Assembly: GCA_021778845.1 (NCBI GenBank)
Contig: JAJYBU010000012.1
Coordinates: forward strand, 38,867 to 102,866
DNA: 64,000 bases
Direction of reading: 5' to 3'
From: Acidobacteriota bacterium
GTDB lineage: Bacteria > Acidobacteriota > Terriglobia > Terriglobales > Acidobacteriaceae
Of the stretch, positions 7,228-16,454 are shown piece after piece. Below the pieces are notes generated by a model. That model was not told the DNA's origin. It did no database searches and saw only the letters and a program-made list of their open reading frames with translations. The translations under genes were made by a program, and so were the position numbers. How positions within the stretch are numbered: the stretch's first letter is position 1; each line of letters begins with the position of its first letter.

Positions 7228-7917
7228 CTACCGCACCCCCGCCACCTGATCGCTCACCGGCAGGTGATACATGTGCGCCAGCATCTCTTCATACGTCTTC
7301 ATCGGCGGCAGGAACACGCTCGCTCTCCGCGCATCGAGCCCCTCCGGATCCTCCACCGCTACCATCGCCATCTTCCCGCCGACGACCTTGAACTGCGTTC
7401 CATAGCGCTGCAGCTTACCCTCGCCGATCAAGTCCTTATCCACCACCGTCGCCAGCGCCGACCCGTCGATCTTCCCCTCCCCCGCCAGCCTCTCCAGCCG
7501 CGGCAATAACGACACCTGCCACGCATGGTCCGGCGTATGCGTCAGCATCGCCATCGCGTCGTTCGACGCGTCATACCCCACCATCGCAATCGTCGGCCAC
7601 CCATGCCGCGCCACAATCTCTTTCAACTCCGTCGTCAACTGCCGATCCACCTCCGCCGTCTTCGCCGTATACACCGGATGCCCCGTCCCCGCACCGCGAG
7701 CCGCCTGGTCGCTCGCATACATCGCGACCAGCTTCTCGCGCAGCGCCGCATCCGTCCCCGCACCATTGCGCTTGATTAACTCCGCCCGCCGCGCAGCCAG
7801 ATCATTCCTCCACACCGCATCGGCGCCCGTCCCGGCAGCAGCCGTCGCCTGCGCCTTCGCTCCACTCGCCATCCCCAAACACAGCACGAGCAGCGCCCAC
7901 ACTCTCAGCATCTTCAT
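7228..7917 (-). CDS. Secreted DUF6624 domain-containing protein
   Basis: 229 residues. The N-terminal segment MKMLRVWALLVLCLGMASGAKA is a signal peptide with a likely AxA cleavage site. The mature part has the DUF6624 pattern: HGWPTIAMVGYDAS, HTPDHAWQVSLLPRL, and KDLIGEGKLQRYGTQF near the C terminus. The function of the family is unknown. The frame stays open 56 codons upstream, but the signal peptide fixes the start at 7917 (or ATG 7911). It converges on hicB. Confidence 0.78.
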   Translation of the reverse strand: MKMLRVWALLVLCLGMASGAKAQATAAAGTGADAVWRNDLAARRAELIKRNGAGTDAALREKLVAMYASDQAARGAGTGHPVYTAKTAEVDRQLTTELKEIVARHGWPTIAMVGYDASNDAMAMLTHTPDHAWQVSLLPRLERLAGEGKIDGSALATVVDKDLIGEGKLQRYGTQFKVVGGKMAMVAVEDPEGLDARRASVFLPPMKTYEEMLAHMYHLPVSDQVAGVR

Positions 7918-8360
7918 GCCCTTAAGTGTAAGCCCGCCCAATTGCTTCGGCGCAGCGCCTGATACATCTGCTCGCCGCCCCACCCAGGATTCTTCAGCCG
8001 TCTTTTTCCCGCTCCCCACGCCACCACCCACTTCGCCCTTAGCACAGCCAGCGTCGTTAGACCTGTCAAGCCCCCTCAACGGCACAAAACAGCCAGAACC
8101 CGCATAAACACTGGCGATTAAATCACTAACAACTTGGCATAGTTACCCCACCCAACCACGTACAATGGAAGTAGACCCAAAACCACCCTGCCCGGCAGCC
8201 GCCGGGCCTTCGTTTTTTAATCACTCACCGCGAGAATGGCGAAGCCGGACTACCACAAGTCCGGCCTCATCCCCATTCCCCTCAAGACTTTAGGCCCAAA
8301 AGTACCCCGGGGGGAGGCCCCCATGCCATCCAACCCGCGCAGCGGGTACTCTAACAACAC
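7918..8360. other. 443-bp intergenic region between the DUF6624 gene and hscB
   Basis: No convincing gene. It contains a TACAAT box (8161-8166), a strong terminator at 8190-8218, an 8-bp perfect hairpin GCCGGACT/AGTCCGGC (8244-8265, 6-nt loop) and ACCCGC-GCA-GCGGGT (8333-8347) just ahead of hscB. A G-rich/C-rich inverted stretch near 8308-8322 resembles dispersed repeat material. Confidence 0.5.
8190..8218 (+). terminator. Rho-independent terminator upstream of hscB
   Basis: GCCCGGC (8190-8196), a 4-nt loop, GCCGGGC (8201-8207), then TTCGTTTTTT. This is the clearest canonical terminator in the window. No plus-strand gene precedes it closely, so it ends either a very short transcript or a leader. 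Confidence 0.8.
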
Positions 8361-8963
8361 ATGAGCCCCGACTACTTCACCCTCTTCTCCCTCCCGCAGC
8401 ATCTCCACCTCGACCTCGCAGCCCTCGAGAAGGCCTTTTACGCCCAATCGCGCAAGCTCCACCCCGACCGCTTCGCCAGTCAGCCCCTCGAAGCCCAGCA
8501 GGCCGCGCTCGCCGCCAGTTCGCAGCTCAACGACGCCTACCGCACCCTCCGCGACCCCATCCTCCGCACCGAATACCTGCTCTCCCTCCAGGGCATCCAG
8601 CTCGAAGAGCAATCCCGCGCCGCCACTGACCTTGCAAAGGCCAGCGGCATCACCAAAAAGCAAGTAGCTCCCCCCGACCTCCTCGAAGAAGCCTTCGAGC
8701 TCAACATGGCCCTCGAAGAGATGAAGATGGGCGGCGACGACCCTGACGCCCGCGAGCAACTCGAGATCGCGCGCGTTAAATTCACCGCCATGCTCACCGA
8801 AGCCCACGAGCAGCTCGAAGCCCTCTGGACCGCGTGGGACACTGCCGTAGACACCAGCAACGAAGCATCCAAAGACTCCGCCAAACAGGCCATGGTCGCT
8901 CTGCTCAACCGCCGCACCTACATCCGCAACCTCGTCCGGGACGTCATCGCCGCCCTCGAATAG
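8361..8963 (+). CDS. hscB: Fe-S co-chaperone HscB
   Basis: A 200-residue J-domain protein. It begins SPDYFTLFSLP and carries the HPD triad (H34-P35-D36, in RKLHPDRFAS) that stimulates HscA ATPase. The C-terminal three-helix region (DLLEEAFELNMALEE onward) is the IscU-binding domain. It should load IscU onto HscA. It sits 1.7 kb from iscA and 2.1 kb from hscA, with unrelated genes on both sides, so the locus is broken up compared with the classical iscSUA-hscBA-fdx operon. Confidence 0.93.
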   Translation: MSPDYFTLFSLPQHLHLDLAALEKAFYAQSRKLHPDRFASQPLEAQQAALAASSQLNDAYRTLRDPILRTEYLLSLQGIQLEEQSRAATDLAKASGITKKQVAPPDLLEEAFELNMALEEMKMGGDDPDAREQLEIARVKFTAMLTEAHEQLEALWTAWDTAVDTSNEASKDSAKQAMVALLNRRTYIRNLVRDVIAALE

Positions 8964-9036
8964 CCAGCTCTCACTTCCACCAGCCGCACCGCATCCATCA
9001 CTCCCACCACCCATCCCAATCTGGTATCAAACAACC

Positions 9037-9927
9037 ATGCGCCTGCTCTCCCGATCCATACATCTCGCGGCCGCCGTCCTCTCAGTGCTCGCATGCACCC
9101 GGATCCCAGCGCAACAAAACCCCGACTGGACCACCCCTCTCACCCCATTCCGCATCGCCCCCAACCTCTACTACGTCGGCAGCCGAGACCTCGCCTCCTA
9201 CCTCATCACCACCCCCGCCGGCGACATCCTCATCAACTCCAACCTCGCCTCCTCACCGCCACAGATCCGCCACAGCGTCGAGCAACTCGGCTTTCACTTC
9301 TCCGACATCAAGATCCTCCTCATCAGCCACGCCCACTTCGACCACGCCGCCGGCAGCGCCGCGATCCTCCAACAAACGCACGCCCGCTACATGGTCATGG
9401 ACGCCGACGTCTCCACCATCGAAACCGGTGGCCGCACCGACTTCGCCCACTTCACGACCTTCCCCCCAACCCGCGTCGACCGCATCCTCCACGACGGCAG
9501 CACCGTCCAACTCGGGGGCATCACCCTCACCGCGCACAAGACCGCCGGCCACACCCCTGGCTGCACCACCTGGACCATGCAGGTCATCGAAGACGGCAAG
9601 CCCCTCAACGTCGTGATCGTAGGCAGCGTCACCGCCCTCAGCGAATACCGCCTCGTCGCCACCCCCGGCCATCCCGCCTCCTACCCCGGCATCGCGCAGG
9701 ACTTCGCACACACCTTCGACGTTCTCAACGCGCTCCCCTGCGACATCTTCCTCAGCTCACACGGCAGCTACTTCGACCTGCTCAGTAAGCTCGCGCGCAT
9801 GAAGGCCGAAGGCTCCTCAGTCTGGATCGATTCCGCCGGCTACAAGCGCGCCATCGCTCAAAGCCGCGTCGACTTTGAAGCCGACCTCGCCCGCCAGCAA
9901 ACCGCCGCCGCCCATCTCCACTCCTAG
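9037..9927 (+). CDS. Subclass B3-like metallo-beta-lactamase
   Basis: A 296-residue exported metallo-hydrolase. The signal peptide is about 1-25; SVLAC at 16-20 could alternatively be a lipobox. Zinc ligands match subclass B3: HAHFDH (H98, H100, D102, H103), GHTPGC (H172) and SSHGSYFDL (H242). PAGDILINS and the PNLYYVGSRDLASYLI segment are also typical of B3 enzymes. Such enzymes hydrolyse penicillins and often carbapenems in the periplasm. Activity here is inferred; some relatives are other hydrolases. It lies between hscB and a convergent DinB gene whose end overlaps its own by 4 bp. Confidence 0.88.
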   Translation: MRLLSRSIHLAAAVLSVLACTRIPAQQNPDWTTPLTPFRIAPNLYYVGSRDLASYLITTPAGDILINSNLASSPPQIRHSVEQLGFHFSDIKILLISHAHFDHAAGSAAILQQTHARYMVMDADVSTIETGGRTDFAHFTTFPPTRVDRILHDGSTVQLGGITLTAHKTAGHTPGCTTWTMQVIEDGKPLNVVIVGSVTALSEYRLVATPGHPASYPGIAQDFAHTFDVLNALPCDIFLSSHGSYFDLLSKLARMKAEGSSVWIDSAGYKRAIAQSRVDFEADLARQQTAAAHLHS

Positions 9928-10391
9928 CGCCGCTTCAACCCCGCCAGATGATGCAGGTCATGTCCCGCCATCGTCTCCACGATCGTCCAGAGCGTCATCT
10001 CCCCGCGCTCCGGGTGCATCACGGCCTTACGCTTATCTTCCTCGCTCATTGCACCGACAAACGCAACATTCCAGGCCCGCAACGCTTTGAAGGACTCCAA
10101 CGCACCCTCCAGCGAGTACGCATCGTACATACGCGCCCACATATCCTGATCGAACGGCTGCATCATGCGCTCCCCCGCAAACGCCTGCCGCAGCCGAAAG
10201 CCAAATGCAATCTCGCAGTCTGCCAGGTGTGCCACAATCTCCCGCACGCACCATTTCCCCGGCGCTGGCCGAGCCTCAATCTCCGCCGTACTCAACCCAT
10301 CCAACACCAGCCCCAGCCGCCGTGGCGTCTCGGCCATCACCTTCGCGGCATCGCGTCCGCCCAACATCTCCGCATACGGATTCACGCTCAT
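9924..10391 (-). CDS. DinB superfamily protein
   Basis: 155 residues with the four-helix DinB/YfiT-like fold pattern. REIVAHLADCEIAFGFRLR supplies one metal-binding His, and the C-terminal AGHDLHHLAGL supplies two more. Family members include thiol-dependent metallo-transferases, but most are uncharacterised. Its ATG overlaps the TGA of the upstream VOC gene (ATGA at 10388-10391), so the two are translationally coupled. That coupling fixes the start and suggests a shared role. Confidence 0.83.
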   Translation of the reverse strand: MSVNPYAEMLGGRDAAKVMAETPRRLGLVLDGLSTAEIEARPAPGKWCVREIVAHLADCEIAFGFRLRQAFAGERMMQPFDQDMWARMYDAYSLEGALESFKALRAWNVAFVGAMSEEDKRKAVMHPERGEMTLWTIVETMAGHDLHHLAGLKRR

Positions 10392-10843
10392 GCCTTCACT
10401 CCGCTCGCAAACGCCCACGGATCATACTCGCCCACCGACCACAGGTATCCCTCCGGATCGCGCACGCTGAACGCCTTCCCTCCGTACTCCATCTCCTTCA
10501 ACTCCATCACCACCTCAGCGCCCGCGGCCTTCACTCGCTCCCACATAGGAGCACAATCCGCCGCCACCAGATACAGAGGCGAGGTCACCCGTCCGCCAAT
10601 CTCCCCCGGCGTCGCATACAGCCGCGTCAGCGGCCCCGGATTCGTCGCCGACCCCAGCATGATCATCCCCGTCCCAAACCTCATCTCCGCATGCGCCACA
10701 GTCCCCTCCGTCCCCTCATACACCGCATGTCGCACGAACCCAAACACCCGTTCCAGCCAGTCAATCGCCGCATGCGCATCTCGATACCGCACACTGGGAA
10801 TCAGCACCGACCCAACCTTCCCTATATCGTTCATACCGAACAT
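10388..10843 (-). CDS. VOC (glyoxalase/bleomycin resistance) family protein
   Basis: About 151 residues of vicinal-oxygen-chelate fold. VLIPSVRYRDAHAAIDWLERVFGF is the classical N-terminal half. HAEMRFGTGMIMLGS and FSVRDPEGYLWSVGEYDP end each module. It resembles PhnB/glyoxalase-like proteins of unknown substrate. ATG 10843 was chosen; ATG 10846 and 10834 are alternatives. A much longer open frame upstream is antisense to hscA and is rejected. Coupled to the DinB gene by ATGA overlap. Confidence 0.82.
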   Translation of the reverse strand: MFGMNDIGKVGSVLIPSVRYRDAHAAIDWLERVFGFVRHAVYEGTEGTVAHAEMRFGTGMIMLGSATNPGPLTRLYATPGEIGGRVTSPLYLVAADCAPMWERVKAAGAEVVMELKEMEYGGKAFSVRDPEGYLWSVGEYDPWAFASGVKA

Positions 10844-11044
10844 CATCCACCCCAGCCCCTCATCTGCACAACCAAAAAACGCGCCCTCCGCAGCGGAGCC
10901 TGTCCGCCTCCACAGCACCCACATTGTGCCGCATCGCCCCATCTCGGACAAAATCCGTCGGATATAGGACAATAGTTCTTGGCGCACCTTTTTTGATCCC
11001 GCACCCTGGGACCCCATCCGCGCCCACGGAAAGCAGAGGAAGCA

Positions 11045-13069
<2,025 letters not shown>

Positions 13070-13195
13070 CGCATCGCTCCCATGGGCACTCAGTGCAGGG
13101 GTGTGCGTTCCCATCTGTGGACTGCCCTCTTGATCGGGGCGCAGCAGCGCGACAATGCCTGCGTTTCTCTTGGTTGTTAGCGCGTCAGACGGAAC

Positions 13196-14131
13196 CTACA
13201 ACACGAGACCGGTGGACTGGGCCTGCTCGTGGGCATGGTAACTGCTTCGTACTAGCGGACCAGACTCGACGTGGCGGAATCCCATGCCGAGCGCCTCATG
13301 CTTGAGGAAAGCGAACTCCTCAGGGGTATAGAAGCGGGACATCGGCAGATGATCGCGGCTTGGACGCAGGTATTGCCCTATCGTCAGGATGTCCACCTTG
13401 CGGTCAGCAAGGTCGCGGAAGACGCCGAGAAGCTCGTGCATCTCCTCGCCCATGCCGACGATGATCCCGGTCTTGGTCACGAGCGGGCCCAGTTCGTGCA
13501 TCGTGGACTCACTCTTTGCCTCGGCTAAAAATTCCAGGCTGCGCTCGTACCGGCCGCCGGACTTTGCAACCCGGTAAAGCCGGGGCACGGTCTCGATGTT
13601 GTGGTTCAGAATCTCGGGCCGCGCGGCAACTACCATCTGCCGAGCCTCAGCCACACCCTGAAAGTCGGGGGTCAGCACTTCGACCTGCGTTCCGGGAGAC
13701 TGGCGGCGGATCTCGAGGATGACGTTGACGAAGGCCTGTGCTGCGCCAAGGTTGTCATCGTCGCGGTTCACGCTGGTAATGACTGCGTGCGCCAGCCCAA
13801 GTTGCGCCACCGCATAGGCCACCCGCTGCGGCTCCGTGTGATCAATCGGCTCAGGCTTGCCCTTGGGCACAGCGCAGAAGCCACAGCGCCGCGTGCACAG
13901 ATTCCCTAGCATCATGAACGTCGCTGTCTTGTGGTTCCAGCACTCGCCGATGTTGGGGCAGTGCGCGCTCTCGCAGACCGTATTGAGCTTCAGCTCGCGG
14001 GCCAGCTTCTTGAGGTCATGAAACGTCTCGCCTATGGGAGCACGGGCCTTCAGCCACTCGGGCTTGGCGACCGGCCTGCGCGGCGAAAGGTCGATCTGGA
14101 TCAGAGCGTCGGATTGGACCAAAGGCATCAT
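13196..14131 (-). CDS. lipA: Lipoyl synthase LipA
   Basis: A 311-residue radical SAM enzyme inserting two sulfurs into octanoyl-protein. Auxiliary cluster Cys: CESAHCPNIGEC (C53, C58, C64). Radical SAM Cys: CTRRCGFC (C79, C83, C86). The C-terminal RSSYHA contains the Ser that ligates the auxiliary cluster. Length is normal. ATG 14131 (or 14128) fits the family N terminus; the longer upstream frame is not supported. LipA consumes its auxiliary Fe-S cluster, so proximity to Isc genes makes biological sense, though no operon is evident. lipB is not in the window. Confidence 0.96.
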   Translation of the reverse strand: MMPLVQSDALIQIDLSPRRPVAKPEWLKARAPIGETFHDLKKLARELKLNTVCESAHCPNIGECWNHKTATFMMLGNLCTRRCGFCAVPKGKPEPIDHTEPQRVAYAVAQLGLAHAVITSVNRDDDNLGAAQAFVNVILEIRRQSPGTQVEVLTPDFQGVAEARQMVVAARPEILNHNIETVPRLYRVAKSGGRYERSLEFLAEAKSESTMHELGPLVTKTGIIVGMGEEMHELLGVFRDLADRKVDILTIGQYLRPSRDHLPMSRFYTPEEFAFLKHEALGMGFRHVESGPLVRSSYHAHEQAQSTGLVL

Positions 14132-14488
14132 CGGCTCTCTTGATTGTAGATGGTTTCGCCAGATGAAGGCATTGGGTGCTGCTGGGCAGCGTTGATTCCC
14201 GCTACCGCAACGTTTCATTTCAGGGCAAGAAGCGTGACATCTAAAGTTTTGGGAAGCAACCGCCGATAAACCCAATATGAAACTCGACCTTGTGCTGGCA
14301 CTCGCCTCGATCGCCATCCTGCTCACTCCCTGGCTAATGGATGCCGGGATGAGCCATCAACTTCGGAAGTTCATGAAAAACCAGGAAAGGCAGTCGAATC
14401 ACGATCTGTAGGGGAGGCGCACATCTGTAGCATTTCCGTCCGCCATCATCCGTACCGAGCTCACCCGAGGTGAAGCCAAATAGCACGT
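14132..14488. other. 357-bp stretch with one possible small ORF
   Basis: Apart from the 44-codon frame at 14277-14411, nothing convincing is seen. There is no clear terminator or tRNA-like fold. Confidence 0.4.
14277..14411 (+). CDS. Possible 44-residue single-span membrane peptide
   Basis: An ATG-to-TAG frame encodes a peptide starting MKLDLVLALASIAILLTPWL, a good transmembrane helix. A charged tail follows (SHQLRKFMKNQERQ). The hydrophobic N-half/basic C-half layout is that of real small membrane proteins. No clear ribosome binding site is present and no homolog is recognised. It could be chance. Confidence 0.3.
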   Translation: MKLDLVLALASIAILLTPWLMDAGMSHQLRKFMKNQERQSNHDL

Positions 14489-14932
14489 CTAGCGCAGGCG
14501 CTCACGGACTTCTGGCCGGCTGAGATAGAGAAAAAACACCAGCGCGAAGAGGCCGTTGATGATGTACGGCGGAATATGGGTCCGGTGGAAGCCGTAGAAG
14601 TATCCGGCAGCCATCAGCAGGCAGCCTGCCGTGACCAGCGACCATCCCCAGCGGCGCAGACGCAACATCCCGAAGACGCCCACTACCAGTAGCGTGCAAA
14701 CACCGAGGATGCTGTACTTGGCCGCGCTGTGTCCAAACGTCCCGTTCATCGCCGCAAACGCGTTGAGCATCGCCAGCACCAGCAAATACATTCCGATCAG
14801 CGCCATGCCCGGGAGCATTCCCTTGCTCTCCCCGGCGGGTGTTCCGGGCAGGTGGCGCGCACCGAAGCCCGCGTCCTGGGCAGGCGGGGGCGTCGAAGTC
14901 TTAGGCGGAAGCGGAGACTCGTCTGGGTTCAT
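14489..14932 (-). CDS. Predicted four-span membrane protein of unknown function
   Basis: 147 residues. A Pro-rich N-terminal 40 residues are followed by about four hydrophobic segments: near 43-64, 70-90, 96-112 and 120-140. The C terminus is short and basic (RPEVRERLR). No family is recognised. Its start is 9 bp after the stop of the cytochrome c gene, which itself follows the SurA-like gene closely, so it is probably the last gene of that operon. Confidence 0.6.
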   Translation of the reverse strand: MNPDESPLPPKTSTPPPAQDAGFGARHLPGTPAGESKGMLPGMALIGMYLLVLAMLNAFAAMNGTFGHSAAKYSILGVCTLLVVGVFGMLRLRRWGWSLVTAGCLLMAAGYFYGFHRTHIPPYIINGLFALVFFLYLSRPEVRERLR

Positions 14933-14941
14933 GGATCTCGT

Positions 14942-15304
14942 CTAGAGCGTGTGGAGGTAGGCCAGCAGGTCATCGAGATTCTGCATAGTCATCGGCACTC
15001 CCGGCATCATGCCATGGCCCTGGAGAATCGTAACCCGCAGGCGGTCATCGTTGGCCGGAGCTCCGCTGGGCAGGTACTGCTGCTTGAAGACACCCAGCAT
15101 CGACGGTCCGTGCAGCGCATCGGAGTCGCGGTCATCGTGGCACTGCGCGCATTTAGCCTGAAATACTTCGTGCCCCTGCATCTGCTGGGCATTCAACTGG
15201 CTGAGCGGCATGGGCGGTGGAGCGGAGTGACATCCGGCAAACACAGCGAACAACGTAACACCAAGACAGCAGAGCGAGAGTCGCGTCCCTATCGATGCAT
15301 TCAC
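14942..15304 (-). CDS. Cytochrome c-type lipoprotein
   Basis: About 120 residues. The N terminus is a lipoprotein signal ending LFAVFAGC. A single haem-binding motif CAQCH follows, with a candidate axial Met in GHGMMPG and a typical class I C-terminal helix (LDDLLAYLHTL). It likely carries electrons on the periplasmic face of a membrane. Start chosen at GTG 15304 because AGGAGAGGG lies 7 bp before it and the signal peptide begins there. An ATG at 15343 would add 13 polar residues. It lies 48 bp after the SurA-like gene. Confidence 0.82.
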   Translation of the reverse strand: MNASIGTRLSLCCLGVTLFAVFAGCHSAPPPMPLSQLNAQQMQGHEVFQAKCAQCHDDRDSDALHGPSMLGVFKQQYLPSGAPANDDRLRVTILQGHGMMPGVPMTMQNLDDLLAYLHTL

Positions 15305-15352
15305 TTCGATTCCCTCTCCTGTTATGTCGGACCTGCGGTGCACCTGTTGACG

Positions 15353-16405
15353 TTACTGCGCGTCTCTCTTGAATACCTGTTCGGCGAAGAAGTTCTCGAT
15401 CTTGGCCTGGTCGGTCAGAATCTCCCGATAGGCTGCCTGCAGGAGCTGGGCGCGGCTGTCGTGGAGTTGCTGGCGGATGCTCTGCTGCACGCGCGGATCA
15501 GTCAGTTCACGCTGCCCGGCGGCGTCCTTGCCGATGAGCTTGAAGATGGAGTAGCCCACCGGCTTGTGCGTGGTGGGGTCGAACTGTGCAATGATGTCGG
15601 TCGTCTGGCCGGCGTTCAGCTTCGTCACAGCGGCATAAATAGTGGGATTGGACTTCAGCTGAGTCTCGGTAATGAAGCCCATGTCTCCGCCGTTGGGAGC
15701 CGTGTCCGGGCGCTCTGAGAAGTTCGCAGCCAGCTCGCCAAAGTCCTCGCCCGAGTCGATGCGGTTCTTGATGGCCTGGATCTTCTTGCGTGCCTCGTCG
15801 TCGCTGGTGGCCTTGTTGTTCTGCAGATTGCCCGCCTGCGCGGAGCCCTGATCGGTCACCTCAATCTGGGCCATGTGATATGCGGGCTCGATCAGGTTGA
15901 AGTCTGCCTTGTGGGCGTTGTAGTAGTTGGTCACATCGGCGTCGGTAACGGTGATGCGGGAGTTGATCTCCTTGTTGAGCAGCTTGGTCTGCGTGAGGCT
16001 GCGGCGCACGTCGCGCTTGAGCTCGTCGAGGGTAAGATTGGCAGCCTTGAGCTTGGCCTGAAACTGATCCTCTGTGTAGGGCGCTTTCATCTCCGCGAGC
16101 TTGGCGTCGACCTCTGCATCCGTGGCGGTCAGGCCCTCCTTGGCGGCGCGCTGATCGATGATTCCCTCGATGATCAACGTATGCAGGATGTTGAGCTTGA
16201 GCGAGTCGGCCTGGTCGGGCGAGGGCGTCTGCTGCTGCGGATTCGTCGCCAGTTGAGCGCTGTACGCCTTATCAACATCGGTCTGGAAGATTGGATGACC
16301 GTTGACTGTGGCCACGACCCCCTGCTGAGGGCCTTTATGGCATCCGGCGAGGAGGACGAGCGCGGACGCGAGGATAAAGCTGATCGTGCGGGCGGACTTA
16401 GGCAT
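15353..16405 (-). CDS. SurA/PrsA-like peptidyl-prolyl isomerase lipoprotein
   Basis: 350 residues. A lipoprotein signal (ALVLLAGC) is followed by a SurA-N-like chaperone region (VATVNGHPIFQTDVDKAYSA ... KLNILHTLIIEGIIDQRAAKE). Then comes a parvulin domain (HMAQIEVT ... ARKKIQAIKNRIDSGEDFGELAANFSERPDTAPNGGDMGF, to about residue 300). It probably folds exported or outer-membrane proteins. It heads a minus-strand operon with the cytochrome c and the four-span membrane protein. PrsA-like lipid anchoring is unusual for SurA itself. Confidence 0.87.
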   Translation of the reverse strand: MPKSARTISFILASALVLLAGCHKGPQQGVVATVNGHPIFQTDVDKAYSAQLATNPQQQTPSPDQADSLKLNILHTLIIEGIIDQRAAKEGLTATDAEVDAKLAEMKAPYTEDQFQAKLKAANLTLDELKRDVRRSLTQTKLLNKEINSRITVTDADVTNYYNAHKADFNLIEPAYHMAQIEVTDQGSAQAGNLQNNKATSDDEARKKIQAIKNRIDSGEDFGELAANFSERPDTAPNGGDMGFITETQLKSNPTIYAAVTKLNAGQTTDIIAQFDPTTHKPVGYSIFKLIGKDAAGQRELTDPRVQQSIRQQLHDSRAQLLQAAYREILTDQAKIENFFAEQVFKRDAQ

Positions 16406-16454
16406 CGGGGACGGATTCCTGACGCTGCGGGGTAATGTTCGCAGCCTGTTAAGT

